Of a DNA stretch of 64,000 bases, positions 51,163 to 63,005 are shown piece by piece. The first letter of the stretch is position 1; each line of letters opens with the position of its first letter. Below the pieces are notes generated by a model. That model saw nothing but the letters and a program-made list of their open reading frames with translations. It was not told the DNA's origin and ran no database searches. The stretch covers positions 18,813 through 82,812 of the forward strand of contig NZ_PPTQ01000014.1 in the NCBI RefSeq assembly GCF_003340345.1, read 5' to 3'. The position numbers and the translations under genes were made by a program. Source of the stretch: Paraeggerthella hongkongensis (GTDB lineage: Bacteria; Actinomycetota; Coriobacteriia; Coriobacteriales; Eggerthellaceae).

Positions 51163-52569
51163 TTACTTTTCCGATCCGCCCACGTCGTCCAAACGCGCTT
51201 CCAAAGGCAGCGGCTCCTCGAAGGCGCCGCCCGCCCCCTGGCCGCCCTTCGATTCGTCGTCGCCCCACGGCAGGATCATGTTCAACACGATGCCCACGAC
51301 CGAGCCCACGGCCAAGCCGGACAACGAGATGGTCACGCCGCCCACGGGAACCACGATCGCACCCGCAGCGCTGTAGGCGATGCCCAGCGACAGCACCAGG
51401 ATGAGCGCCGTGATCAAAACGTTGCGGCTCTTCATGAAGTCCACGTGATTCTCCACCAGGTTGCGAATGCCCACTGCGGAAATCATGCCGTACAGCACCA
51501 GCGACACGCCGCCGATAACGCACGCCGGCATCGCAGCGATGACCGCCGCGAACTTCGGGCAGAACGAAAACGCGATGGCGAAGCAAGCGGCTATGCGAAC
51601 AACGCGCGGATCGAACACCCGCGTCAACGCCAGCACGCCCGTGTTCTCGCCGTACGTCGTGTTGGCCGGAGCCCCGAACAGCGATGCCAAGATAGTGGCC
51701 AAGCCGTCGCCTAGAAGCGTGCGGTGCAGCCCGGGATTGGCAATGTAGTTGCGGTTGCACGTGGAGCTGATGGCCGACACGTCGCCGATATGCTCGATCA
51801 TGGTGGCGAACGCAAGCGGCATGATGGTGATGATGGCGGTAATGGCCAAACCGGTATCGAAGCCAGAGCCGAACAGCGAGAACACCGTGTTATCCCACAG
51901 CACCGGCAAACCGATCCAGGACGCCTGGGCAACGCCGGAGAAGTCAACCTCGCCTGCAAGCGCAGCTACCAGGTACGACCCCACCACACCCAGCAGGATG
52001 GGAATGATCTTCATCATGCCGCGACCCCAGATGTTCGCCACCACGATGATGGCAATGGCAACCAGCGCAATAAGCCAGTTCGTCGACGCGTTGCCAATGG
52101 CAGAGCTCGCCAGGATCAAGCCGATGGAAATCACGATAGGCCCGGTCACCACCGGCGGGAAGAAGCGCATGACGCGCGTCGGCCCGAACACGCGGAACAA
52201 TGCCGAAAGCACCAGGTACAAAAGGCCCGCGCAGGCAACGCCCAGGCAAGCATAGGGCAGAAGATCGGCTTCGCCGTTCGGAGCGATAGCCGCATAGCCG
52301 GCAATGAACGCGAACGACGACCCGAGAAACGCCGGAACCTTCCCCTTGGACAGCAGATGGAACAGCAACGTCCCCACGCCCGCGAATAAAAGCGTCGCCG
52401 AAACCGAAAGCCCGGTCAGCGTGGGCACCAAAATGGTAGCCCCGAACATAGCGAACATGTGCTGCAAGCCGAACAGCGCCATTTTAGGCGCACCCAGCGA
52501 ACGAGCATCGTACACGGCGTCCGGACTGTCTTGCGCACCCATGGTGGGCACGGCGTTTTTATCGCTCAC
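51163..52569 (-). CDS. uraA: Uracil/xanthine permease (NCS2 family, UraA-like)
   Basis: 468-residue, about fourteen-helix nucleobase:cation symporter. GLQHMFAMFGATILVP is the NCS2 opening; MIEHIGDVSAI carries the substrate-binding Glu and NTTYGENTGVLALTRV is the UraA-type motif with the second Glu and Asn. GTG start at 52569 follows AGGGG. UraA is preferred over xanthine carriers because of the NTTYGENTG motif. The C terminus is acidic and Gly-rich. Confidence 0.88.
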   Translation of the reverse strand: MSDKNAVPTMGAQDSPDAVYDARSLGAPKMALFGLQHMFAMFGATILVPTLTGLSVSATLLFAGVGTLLFHLLSKGKVPAFLGSSFAFIAGYAAIAPNGEADLLPYACLGVACAGLLYLVLSALFRVFGPTRVMRFFPPVVTGPIVISIGLILASSAIGNASTNWLIALVAIAIIVVANIWGRGMMKIIPILLGVVGSYLVAALAGEVDFSGVAQASWIGLPVLWDNTVFSLFGSGFDTGLAITAIITIMPLAFATMIEHIGDVSAISSTCNRNYIANPGLHRTLLGDGLATILASLFGAPANTTYGENTGVLALTRVFDPRVVRIAACFAIAFSFCPKFAAVIAAMPACVIGGVSLVLYGMISAVGIRNLVENHVDFMKSRNVLITALILVLSLGIAYSAAGAIVVPVGGVTISLSGLAVGSVVGIVLNMILPWGDDESKGGQGAGGAFEEPLPLEARLDDVGGSEK

Positions 52570-52670
52570 GTGTCAAACCCCTGTCTGTCGAATCCCTCCG
52601 CTAGCCTGCCCGGAATCGGACACAGCACAAATCTTGCCTATTGTGCCACAACAGAGAAGCACGTGCGCGC

Positions 52671-54572
52671 TCAATACCGCCGAGCTGCAGGACCCTTCCC
52701 CCGAGAGCCCTTGCTTCGACGCCCGTCATCGGGCTTCGCCTTCTTGTTCGAACGATTTTGCCGCTCGCCCTTGTCGGGCCGCACCAAACACGCAGGACCG
52801 TACCCGACCAAATCCATCCTCCCCGCGCGTCGCAAAGCTTCAAGCACCAACGCGCGGTTCTTCGGGTCGCGATACTGAATGAGCGCGCGCTGCAATGCCT
52901 TCTCATGCGGCTTCTTCGGCACGTACACAGGCTGCATCGTGCGCGGATCCACGCCCGTAAAGTACATGGCGGTCGACATGGTGGAGGGCGTCGGATAGAA
53001 GTCTTGAACCTGCTCGGGCATGTATCCCAGATCGCGACAATACTCGGCCAGCTCGATGGCCTCGTCCAACGTCGATCCCGGATGCGACGACATAAGGTAC
53101 GGCACCGCGAACTGCTTGAGCCCCAGCTGCCGATTGACCTGGTTGAACTTCTCCAGGAACCGATCGTACACAGCGCGTCGAGGCTTGCCCATCACCGAAA
53201 GCACCGCGTCCGACACGTGCTCCGGGGCTACGCGCAGCTGCCCGCTCACATGGTGCGCGCACAACTCCCGCACGAAGTCGTCGCCGTGCTCCTTGTCCGC
53301 CAGCACGTAATCGAAGCGAATGCCCGAGCGCACGAACACCTTCTTCACGCCGGGCAGCTTGCGCAACGTGCGCAGCAGCTTCAAGTAATCCTCGTGATCA
53401 GCCTCCAGTTGACGGCAGGGGTCGGGAAACAGGCATCGTTTTCCCAGGCAGGCTCCGTGCTTCATCTGCTTGGCGCAGGCCGGCGCACGAAAGTTCGCCG
53501 TCGGGCCGCCCACGTCGTGAATGTATCCCTTGAAGTCGGGATCCTGCACGATAAGCTCGGCCTCGGCCACAAGCGACTCATGGCTGCGAGCCTGCACGAT
53601 GCGACCCTGATGAAACGTCAGCGCGCAAAACGAGCATTCGCCGAAGCACCCACGGTTGCTGGTCAGGCTAAACTTCACTTCCTTGATGGCGGGAACGCCG
53701 CCGGCGCTCTCGTACATCGGATGGTACGTGCGCGCAAACGGAAGCCGCGACACCGCATCCAGCTCCGCCTGGGTCAAGGGGGCGGCAGGCGGGTTCTGCA
53801 CCACGAACTCGTGATCGGAATACGGCTCCACTAGACGCTTGCCCGTGAACGGGTCGCTGTTTCGGTACTGCACGGCAAAGCTGCGCGCGTAATTCAGCTT
53901 GTCGGCCTGCAAATCATCGAAAGACGGCAGCATCTCGGCATCGTACACATGGTCCAAGGAACGCGCACGATACGCGGTGCCGTCGATGAACGTAAGGTCC
54001 TCGATGGAAAGGCCCGCCGCCAAAGCGTCGGCTATCTCCACCACCGAATGCTCCCCCATGCCGTACGACACCAGGTCGGCGCCGGAGTCAAGGAGTATCG
54101 ACCGCTTGAGCTTGTCCGACCAGTAATCGTAATGCGCCATCCGCCGCAGGCTCGCTTCGATTCCGCCAAGCACGATGGGAGCCCTCTTGTACGTTCGCCG
54201 TATCAGGTTGCTGTAGACCACCGCCGCATGGTTCGGGCGCCTCCCCGCTTCGCCTCCCGGCGAGTACGCATCGGTGCGGCGGCGCTTCTTCGCAACCGTG
54301 TAGTGGTTCACCATGGAATCCATGTTGCCCGCCGAGACGAAAAACGCCAGTCGCGGCTCCCCGAACACGGCGATGCTGTCCGGATCGTTCCAGTCGGGCT
54401 GCGCGATAACGCCCACCTTGTACCCGTGCGCCTCGAGCAAACGCGTGATGATGGCCGTCCCAAACGAAGGGTGGTCCACGTACGCGTCGCCCGACACGTA
54501 CACGAAATCAACCTGGTCCCAGCCTCGCTGTTCCATATCAACCCGGCTGACCGGTAAAAATCGCTCCCCCAC
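52671..54572 (-). CDS. YgiQ family radical SAM protein
   Basis: About 633 residues from the GTG at 54572; family members begin FLPVSRxDM, and this frame has RFLPVSRVDMEQRGW right after the GTG, so the later ATG (54536) would cut a conserved motif. The upstream part of the open frame overlaps the previous gene's terminator and is not used. Radical SAM motif CFGECSFCALTFHQG binds the 4Fe-4S; extra cysteines are in CAKQMKHGACLGKRCLFPDPC. An N-terminal B12-like domain and a C-terminal basic tail (RSNKKAKPDDGRRSKG). Reaction is unknown for the family. Confidence 0.88.
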   Translation of the reverse strand: MGERFLPVSRVDMEQRGWDQVDFVYVSGDAYVDHPSFGTAIITRLLEAHGYKVGVIAQPDWNDPDSIAVFGEPRLAFFVSAGNMDSMVNHYTVAKKRRRTDAYSPGGEAGRRPNHAAVVYSNLIRRTYKRAPIVLGGIEASLRRMAHYDYWSDKLKRSILLDSGADLVSYGMGEHSVVEIADALAAGLSIEDLTFIDGTAYRARSLDHVYDAEMLPSFDDLQADKLNYARSFAVQYRNSDPFTGKRLVEPYSDHEFVVQNPPAAPLTQAELDAVSRLPFARTYHPMYESAGGVPAIKEVKFSLTSNRGCFGECSFCALTFHQGRIVQARSHESLVAEAELIVQDPDFKGYIHDVGGPTANFRAPACAKQMKHGACLGKRCLFPDPCRQLEADHEDYLKLLRTLRKLPGVKKVFVRSGIRFDYVLADKEHGDDFVRELCAHHVSGQLRVAPEHVSDAVLSVMGKPRRAVYDRFLEKFNQVNRQLGLKQFAVPYLMSSHPGSTLDEAIELAEYCRDLGYMPEQVQDFYPTPSTMSTAMYFTGVDPRTMQPVYVPKKPHEKALQRALIQYRDPKNRALVLEALRRAGRMDLVGYGPACLVRPDKGERQNRSNKKAKPDDGRRSKGSRGKGPAARRY

Positions 54573-54610
54573 GCCTGCGCCCCCGTCTTCCTTGCCTCCG
54601 CAACGCAAAC

Positions 54611-54641
54611 AGCCCGCCGAAGCGCTCGGCTTCAACGGGCT
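54611..54641 (-). terminator. Terminator of the DUF4013 gene
   Basis: AGCCCGTTGAAGC pairs with GCTTCGGCGGGCT (two G-U pairs), followed by GTTTGC on the minus strand. It lies between the DUF4013 gene and the ygiQ-like start. Confidence 0.6.
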
Positions 54642-54676
54642 GCACTTACCGTTCCATACTACCAGGTTTGTCGGTT

Positions 54677-55573
54677 CTACCGAGGCGGTTGCTGGCCTGC
54701 GGCCCTTGCTTGCGCCGCCTCGATCTCGAACGGCATCGGGTCATCTTGACCGCGCCATGCCGGAACCTCGAACTGACGCGTCCAGTACCCCAGCGCGCGC
54801 GAAACCATAGCCAAAACGAACACGCTCAGCATCATGGACAGCACGCCGCATGCCACGGCCAGCACCACGATCAGCGCCAAAAGCCCGGGGAGCGCCGCGA
54901 ACAGAACCGCGGGGCTGTCCGTATGAACCACCGGAATGCCCGCAACCAAGCCAATCGCCAGGCCCGCCAGCATGATGCCTATCGTAACCACCGATATGAC
55001 GAACCCCGCAACTACCCATAGCAGCAACGCCATGCCCAAGATGCGAGCCAAGCCGCCGAAATCATGGCGTATCATGGCCCAGATCTTGCCGAACTGCAAG
55101 CCTGGAGCCAGGCGGCCGTAAATGCTCATACGCATGATGCCCACCGCCGCGAACACCACGGCGAACAACGTTCCGGCGAAAACGACCACCGAGAACAGCA
55201 ACGAGAACAGTCCGAAAAACGCAAGCGTCCCGCCGTATCCGTAGCCGTAACCCGACCAGTTCGCGCCAATGCCCGTGACCATAGCCCAAACAAACTCCAG
55301 CACCCAGGGAATAAGCATGCACACCAAGCCTATGACCAGCGCAAAAAACCCGCGGCTGTACAGCTTGCCGTCTTCGTTGCCAAATATGCGAGCAGGCATG
55401 GGCGCATGCACGTTCCAGGCAACATCGCGCGCCCATCCGAACAAGTATCCGAAAACGACAATCCACCCGAACACGGGGATCAGTCCAACCAGCGACAACA
55501 CCGCAAGCTTGCCGAACCAACCCGGCGAGTTCTTGATATCGTTCCAGGCGGCGCTAAAATAACCTGTCTGCAT
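54677..55573 (-). CDS. DUF4013 polytopic membrane protein
   Basis: 298 residues, about six membrane helices with Gly/Ala-rich packing. The N terminus (YFSAAWNDIKNSPGWFGKLAVLSLVGLIPVFGWIV) is the DUF4013 signature. A Tyr/Gly-rich loop GYGYGYGG lies at about 115-125. ATG at 55573 follows AGAGG. Function unknown; no operon partner. Confidence 0.8.
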   Translation of the reverse strand: MQTGYFSAAWNDIKNSPGWFGKLAVLSLVGLIPVFGWIVVFGYLFGWARDVAWNVHAPMPARIFGNEDGKLYSRGFFALVIGLVCMLIPWVLEFVWAMVTGIGANWSGYGYGYGGTLAFFGLFSLLFSVVVFAGTLFAVVFAAVGIMRMSIYGRLAPGLQFGKIWAMIRHDFGGLARILGMALLLWVVAGFVISVVTIGIMLAGLAIGLVAGIPVVHTDSPAVLFAALPGLLALIVVLAVACGVLSMMLSVFVLAMVSRALGYWTRQFEVPAWRGQDDPMPFEIEAAQARAAGQQPPR

Positions 55574-55671
55574 AGCGAGCCTCTTCTTCTCTTGCTTTCG
55601 TTTTTCCCACCATACACGCGCGGGATTGCTGCGCAATAATTCGTTGCCATTCCGTCAGCGGCAAAGAGCGT

Positions 55672-55702
55672 AAAAGAGCCCGCTGCAGTGCAGCGGGCTC
55701 TG
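55672..55702 (-). terminator. Terminator of rplJ-rplL
   Basis: AGAGCCCGCTG/CAGCGGGCTCT with a short loop, then TTTTA on the minus strand, 25 bases past the rplL stop. Confidence 0.85.
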
Positions 55703-55726
55703 TGCAAAGTTCGTTGAACCAGCGAG

Positions 55727-56104
55727 TTACTTCAGGGTAACAGCAGCGCCGGCTTCCTCGAGCTTGGCCTTGATCTCCTCGGCCTTCTCCTTGTTGACGC
55801 CCTCCTGGACAGCCTTCGGAGCGCCCTCGACGACCTCCTTGGCCTCCTTCAGGCCCAGACCGGTGATCTCGCGGACAACCTTGATGACAGCGATCTTGTT
55901 GTCGCCGAAGCCCTCGAGGACAACGTCGAAGTCGGTCTTCTCCTCAGCGGCAGCGCCACCGTCGGCAGCCGGAGCGGCAGCCACGGCCACGGGAGCAGCG
56001 GCGGACACGCCGAAGGTCTCCTCGATGTCCTTAACCAGCTCGGAAGCCTCGAGCAGCGACATTTCCTTCAGGGCCTCGATGATCTCTTCACGAGTAACAG
56101 CCAT
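55727..56104 (-). CDS. rplL: 50S ribosomal protein L7/L12
   Basis: 125 residues: N-terminal dimerisation helices ([21 protein letters not shown]), an Ala-rich hinge ([20 protein letters not shown]) and the C-terminal factor-binding domain ([20 protein letters not shown]). ATG at 56104 follows AAGGAAAC. Strongly biased codons. Coexpressed with rplJ, 87 bp upstream. Confidence 0.97.
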   Translation of the reverse strand: MAVTREEIIEALKEMSLLEASELVKDIEETFGVSAAAPVAVAAAPAADGGAAAEEKTDFDVVLEGFGDNKIAVIKVVREITGLGLKEAKEVVEGAPKAVQEGVNKEKAEEIKAKLEEAGAAVTLK

Positions 56105-56191
56105 GTTAGTTTCCTTTCAAAACGGCCGGAGGTTCCGGCCTCTTCTGTTTCATACCATCAGGCGGCATTTCCTATGCCGCCAACGCTGCAT

Positions 56192-56713
56192 TTACGCAGC
56201 TTCCTTCTGATCGGCCACAGCCTTCGTGACCTGAGCAAGACCGCTGGGCACGCCGTTGAGGGCAACAGCAAGACCGCGGGCAACACCGGAAATAGCACCG
56301 GCGATCTGAGCGATGAGCTCTTCGCGGGACGGCAGAGAAGCAATAGCTTCCACCTCGGCAGCCGAAACAGCTGCGCCTTCCATCAAGCCGCCTTTGATCT
56401 CAAGGTTCTTGTTGGTCTTGGCGAAGTTCTTGACGGCCTTAGCAGCGGCAGCCACGTCCTCACCAGCGAACACGAACGCGCTCGGACCTTCCAGCATGTC
56501 CTCCAGCGTGGGCAGCTCGGCCTCGGCCAGGGCGATGTGCATCAGGGTGTTCTTGTACACCTTCAGGCTCGCGCCAGCTTCACGGATCTCCGAGCGCAGG
56601 GCCTGGATCTCCTTCACGCTCAGGCCGCAGTAATCCACGACCCACACAGCGGAAACGCCGTTCAGATCTTCCTTGATCTTGACCAGCGTCTCTTGGTTCT
56701 TTACGTTGGGCAT
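56192..56713 (-). CDS. rplJ: 50S ribosomal protein L10
   Basis: 173 residues; binds L11-region rRNA and carries the L7/L12 stalk through its C-terminal helix. The N terminus NQETLVKIKEDLNGVSAVWVVDYCGLSVKEI is typical. ATG at 56713 follows GGAGGTGTACC. rplK and rplA are not beside it; the next gene upstream is unrelated. Confidence 0.96.
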   Translation of the reverse strand: MPNVKNQETLVKIKEDLNGVSAVWVVDYCGLSVKEIQALRSEIREAGASLKVYKNTLMHIALAEAELPTLEDMLEGPSAFVFAGEDVAAAAKAVKNFAKTNKNLEIKGGLMEGAAVSAAEVEAIASLPSREELIAQIAGAISGVARGLAVALNGVPSGLAQVTKAVADQKEAA

Positions 56714-56973
56714 TGGTACACCTCCTTTTCCTCAAACTCGGGTTCCGCCCCTTGCGGGTGGGATCGTCGCTTGAAGAAAAGAAACGACCCCTGCCGTCCA
56801 AAGACAACAGGGGCCGTCAAAGCGCGAAACTTATCAGAACCACCTCGGCGGGCCGCGTCTCTTCGCGATTAAACCTTTCGGTGCCTGCTGTCTTGGGCAG
56901 CGGAACTACATCCATTAACGCCGCTTCGAAGAAGCAGCCCTTATATTTTGACAGGCTTTTTCAGAATGTCAAG
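56714..56973 (-). promoter_or_regulatory. L10-type leader with promoter and internal attenuator
   Basis: A 5' region of about 240 nt. On the minus strand TTGACA (56968-56973) with AT-rich -10 bases is the promoter, immediately after the T run of the preceding terminator. The central part contains GACAGCAGGCACCGAAAGG, like the L10-binding leader of rplJ. Close to rplJ, 56784-56793 pairs with 56808-56817 (10 bp, one G-U) and is followed by TTTCTTTTCTTC, a good attenuator. Autoregulation by L10(L12)4 is the known mode; assignment here is by resemblance. Confidence 0.7.
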
Positions 56974-57015
56974 AAAAAAAGTGCGGGGCCTCCCATTTTT
57001 CGGAAAGCCCCGCAC
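56974..57015 (-). terminator. Terminator of the large membrane protein gene
   Basis: GTGCGGGGC pairs with GCCCCGCAC (57007-57015 with 56981-56989), followed by seven T residues on the minus strand. The rplJ -35 box begins at once after the T run. Confidence 0.88.
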
Positions 57016-57036
57016 CTGTCGTTTCATGCAAGCGAA

Positions 57037-59007
57037 CTACGCCGCATTCCCCTGAGCATCGCCCGTTGCCTGAGCCTGCTCGGCGGTCTTTTCCGCCGCA
57101 TCGCTCGAAGACTTGACGCTGCCGGAGCCGCCGATGATCTCCTGTGCAGGATTCGTCGGCTCGGCCTCCACGTAGGTGAACTCGATCGTGTCGCCTTCCT
57201 TGTACCCGACGATCTCGATCAGCCCGGGCAACGCGAAGTCGTAGATGCTGGAACCCTCGGCAAGCTTCACGTAGAAGTGGGAGTTGCCTTCCACGACCGC
57301 CTGGGCAATGTGAGAGATCGTGCCCTTCGCCTCGAGCGCGCCCGTATCCACGTCGCCATCGGAAAGAACGCCGTTCGTTGCCAACAGAGCCTGGTATGCC
57401 TTCTGGCATTCGGCAACCGTGTTGCCCACGGCCACATTCTGGTAGCGCTGGATATCGAGCATGGCGAACTGCTTCACCAGACCGGCGTCGTCCTTCAAAG
57501 CCATGAAGTACGTCGGCTGTCCTGAGACGTTGATCAGAAGCGGGAACGTCGCACGGTAGCGCAAGTTCTGAACCTGGCCCTCTGCGGACTGCATAGCCGA
57601 TTCTTCCGTCGCGCCCGAAACCGAGTAGAAATGCGATTCGGCCGTACGCTGGTTGATCAGCACGAAGCCCACGATGGAGTTGTCCGCCGTGGCCGAGGTC
57701 ACGCCCGTGTACACCCACACGTCATCGTCTTTGGCAATGTAGTTGTAACCCAGGTTGCCATCGGTTCCCGGCGTGGTCTGCACCACGTTGCGCTGACCCA
57801 GAACGGAGTTCAGCCAGCCGTCCTTGTACTTGCCCGACCAGTTGTACTGCTCAAGCAGAAGATCGGTCGGATACGCATGGTCGACCCACTGCGGAACGTC
57901 CTGGATGGCCAGATCCTGCGTCTCGCCCGTGGTGGCGTCAACCATGACCACGCGCTGGATGGTGGTGCCGCCGAACAGCCCGATGGTGCGGGTCTGCACC
58001 GGGCAGATCCACCACGGATGCCCCTCGTCGTCGATCTCGAAGGATTTCTGATCGAACATGTAGAAGGGGTAGCTCAGCTGCACGTGGCGATCGATGTTGC
58101 GCGCAAGCGGCTCGGACTCGGAATAGTAGATGGGGCTGTCGCCAAGCTTGACGATCTCGGCATCCTGCGTCGTCATGTTCACCAAGGCGTAAGCCGGGAT
58201 GCCGCCATCGCGGTTCGTAAACCACTTGAACAGGTCCGCGTAACCAAGCGGGCTCACGCGAACGGGCGCGCTCTGGTAGTTGATCTGACTGTACAGAGGC
58301 GAGATCTCGAACTGGCTCACGAACTCGGGAATGGAACCCATCTCGCGGTTGCCCAGCAGGATGGCCGAGCTGCGGTCGATAACGGGAATCTCCGAGTAAT
58401 TGACCTCTTTGATGTCCTGCGCGAAGTTGTCTTCGGTCGTCTGCAGCACGTTCGCGTACTTCGCGGCGTTGCCCGGGAAGATGGACAGCGACGCCACCGC
58501 TCCCACAACGCCCAGCAGCGCAACCAGAATCGGCAGGTACGACGCCCACTTGAACGCCTTCGCCTTGCCAGGACTCGGATCCACCTTGCTCGTGCCCGTC
58601 TCATAGCTGCGCGACTTGCCCCAGAACAGCAGGAACAACGGCAGCAGGATGAACATGGCCACGAACATCCACGTGTCCGTGCTGTGGATGTTGATGGGCG
58701 GATGGAACCACCAATACGCGCACAAGCCCACGATGACGATGAGGATGGCGGCCCCGATAAGAGCCTTCTTTCCCCAAGCAGCCACCTGGTCGGCGAACGG
58801 GATCTCCACGTTCACGTGCGGCGGCTTTCCACCGCCGCCATTGCCCGAACCCGCAGCGGAATCGCTTGCGCGCCCACCGCGTCCGGCGTTGTCTCCGTCG
58901 TTGTTGAACGGCGAGCCGGTGCCCGAACCGCCGAAACCTCCGTCGACGTCCACGCCCGACTGTTTAAGCGCTTCGAGCAGCGCTTCAAATCCGGATGTCT
59001 GTTTCAC
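57037..59007 (-). CDS. Large membrane protein of unknown function
   Basis: 656 residues from a GTG at 59007 (AAAGGG upstream). A Gly/Ser/Asn-rich cytoplasmic N terminus (about 15-60) precedes three hydrophobic segments at about 82-101, 111-130 and 158-178, then a 460-residue domain likely outside the cell. That domain is rich in Tyr/Trp (RVSPLGYADLFKWFTNRDGG, YPTDLLLEQYNWSGKYKDGW) and has no enzyme motif I recognise; it may fold as beta-rich PepSY-like units. The C terminus is polar (AEKTAEQAQATGDAQ). Monocistronic with its own terminator. Confidence 0.75.
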   Translation of the reverse strand: MKQTSGFEALLEALKQSGVDVDGGFGGSGTGSPFNNDGDNAGRGGRASDSAAGSGNGGGGKPPHVNVEIPFADQVAAWGKKALIGAAILIVIVGLCAYWWFHPPINIHSTDTWMFVAMFILLPLFLLFWGKSRSYETGTSKVDPSPGKAKAFKWASYLPILVALLGVVGAVASLSIFPGNAAKYANVLQTTEDNFAQDIKEVNYSEIPVIDRSSAILLGNREMGSIPEFVSQFEISPLYSQINYQSAPVRVSPLGYADLFKWFTNRDGGIPAYALVNMTTQDAEIVKLGDSPIYYSESEPLARNIDRHVQLSYPFYMFDQKSFEIDDEGHPWWICPVQTRTIGLFGGTTIQRVVMVDATTGETQDLAIQDVPQWVDHAYPTDLLLEQYNWSGKYKDGWLNSVLGQRNVVQTTPGTDGNLGYNYIAKDDDVWVYTGVTSATADNSIVGFVLINQRTAESHFYSVSGATEESAMQSAEGQVQNLRYRATFPLLINVSGQPTYFMALKDDAGLVKQFAMLDIQRYQNVAVGNTVAECQKAYQALLATNGVLSDGDVDTGALEAKGTISHIAQAVVEGNSHFYVKLAEGSSIYDFALPGLIEIVGYKEGDTIEFTYVEAEPTNPAQEIIGGSGSVKSSSDAAEKTAEQAQATGDAQGNAA

Positions 59008-59057
59008 GGCATCCCTTTCAGTCTTTCCCCGATACTAAATGCTTAACTATACACCAA

Positions 59058-59088
59058 GGCGCTCGATCGAATGCGACGATCAAGCGCC
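59058..59088 (-). terminator. Hairpin after acnA
   Basis: GGCGCTTGATCG pairs with CGATCGAGCGCC on the minus strand (one G-U), seven-base loop, followed by TTGGTGT. A TATAGT -10 box for the next gene follows at once. Confidence 0.65.
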
Positions 59089-59103
59089 CTCGTTACCTTC
59101 TTC

Positions 59104-61782
<2,679 letters not shown>

Positions 61783-61797
61783 CGACGACCTCCTCCT

Positions 61798-62895
61798 CTA
61801 ATCCATCTGCTCAAGCGCTTCTTCAAGCGCAGCAGTAAACTCAGAACAACGTGCAGCCCGCTCGCTCGACCTTGTAGCCTTGCGAATGTCGGCGGTCAGG
61901 TACTTACCGTCGGCATACACGGCGCGCACCGCGCGACGGATGCGCTCGGCCGCCTCGCGCTCGCCCACATGATCAAGCATCATAGCGGCAGACAGGATCT
62001 GCGCTGTCGGGTTCGCCTTGTCCTGCCCCGCGATGTCGGGAGCGCTGCCGTGCACGGCTTCGAACACTGCATAGCGCTTGCCGATGTTCGCCCCAGGGGC
62101 AATGCCCAAGCCGCCCACCAAACCAGCAGCCAAATCGCTTGCTATGTCACCGTACAGGTTGGGGAACACCACCACATCGAATTGGGAGGGGTCCACCACC
62201 ATGTTCATGCAGAACGCATCCACAATGCGATCGTCGAACTCTATCGACGCCGCGCGCTCTTCGGCAACCTCCCGCGCGACGCGCAGGAACAAGCCGTCCG
62301 AGTGCTTCATGATATTGGCTTTGTGAACGGCGGTGACCTTCGTGCGCCCATGTTTGGCCGCATAGTCGAAAGCGTACTCCACAATGTCGCGCGTCGCCGT
62401 CACCGAAATAGGCTTCACGGAAATGCCCGAGTCCGGGCGAATCGCTCCCGCACCCGTTTCTTCGCAGAACCGTATGAGATCGCGTGCAGCTTGCGAACCT
62501 TCCTCGAACTCGATGCCAGCGTACAGGTCTTCCGAGTTCTCGCGCACGATCACCATGTCCACGTCATCGTAGCGACCGCCCGCCCCGGGAAGCGACAACA
62601 CGGGACGCAAACAGACGTACAGTCCGAGCGCCCTTCGCAGGGCGACGTTAACGCTGCGAAAGCCCGTGCCCACAGGCGTGGTAATGGGTCCTTTGATGGC
62701 CACGCCGTTTCGCTTGACCGCTTCTATCGTCGAGTCGGGCAAAGGCGTGCCGCAATGCTCCATCGTATGCGCGCCTGCTTCGGCGACCTCCCACGCGATG
62801 GCGGCACCGCTCGCTTCAACCACGCGCTGCATTGCAGCCGAGGTTTCCAAGCCTATACCGTCGCCGGGAATCAACGTCACGGTACGCTTTGCCAT
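61798..62895 (-). CDS. icd: NAD-dependent isocitrate dehydrogenase
   Basis: 365-residue beta-decarboxylating dehydrogenase. N terminus LIPGDGIGLETS; substrate segment GTGFRSVNVALRRALGLYVCLRPV with the Ser and Arg set of isocitrate enzymes; VRENSEDLYAGIE; metal Asp region NLYGDIASDLAAGL; coenzyme region EAVHGSAPDIAGQDKANPTA, compatible with NAD. 3-isopropylmalate dehydrogenase and homoisocitrate dehydrogenase are close relatives, but coupling to acnA favours isocitrate. ATG at 62895 follows AAGGAGGAGG. Confidence 0.88.
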   Translation of the reverse strand: MAKRTVTLIPGDGIGLETSAAMQRVVEASGAAIAWEVAEAGAHTMEHCGTPLPDSTIEAVKRNGVAIKGPITTPVGTGFRSVNVALRRALGLYVCLRPVLSLPGAGGRYDDVDMVIVRENSEDLYAGIEFEEGSQAARDLIRFCEETGAGAIRPDSGISVKPISVTATRDIVEYAFDYAAKHGRTKVTAVHKANIMKHSDGLFLRVAREVAEERAASIEFDDRIVDAFCMNMVVDPSQFDVVVFPNLYGDIASDLAAGLVGGLGIAPGANIGKRYAVFEAVHGSAPDIAGQDKANPTAQILSAAMMLDHVGEREAAERIRRAVRAVYADGKYLTADIRKATRSSERAARCSEFTAALEEALEQMD

Positions 62896-62971
62896 GCCTC
62901 CTCCTTCTTGCCCCTTGCTGGCTCAGCTCTATCTGCCAAAAGAATAGGCGCCCGATTGGCGCAGAACGAAA

Positions 62972-62988
62972 GCGGGCCTTAGGCCCGC
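62972..62988 (-). terminator. Terminator of the HEAT-like gene
   Basis: GCGGGCC/GGCCCGC with a three-base loop, then TTTCG on the minus strand, in the space before icd. Confidence 0.65.
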
Positions 62989-63005
62989 CTGGTATCGAGA
63001 ATACG

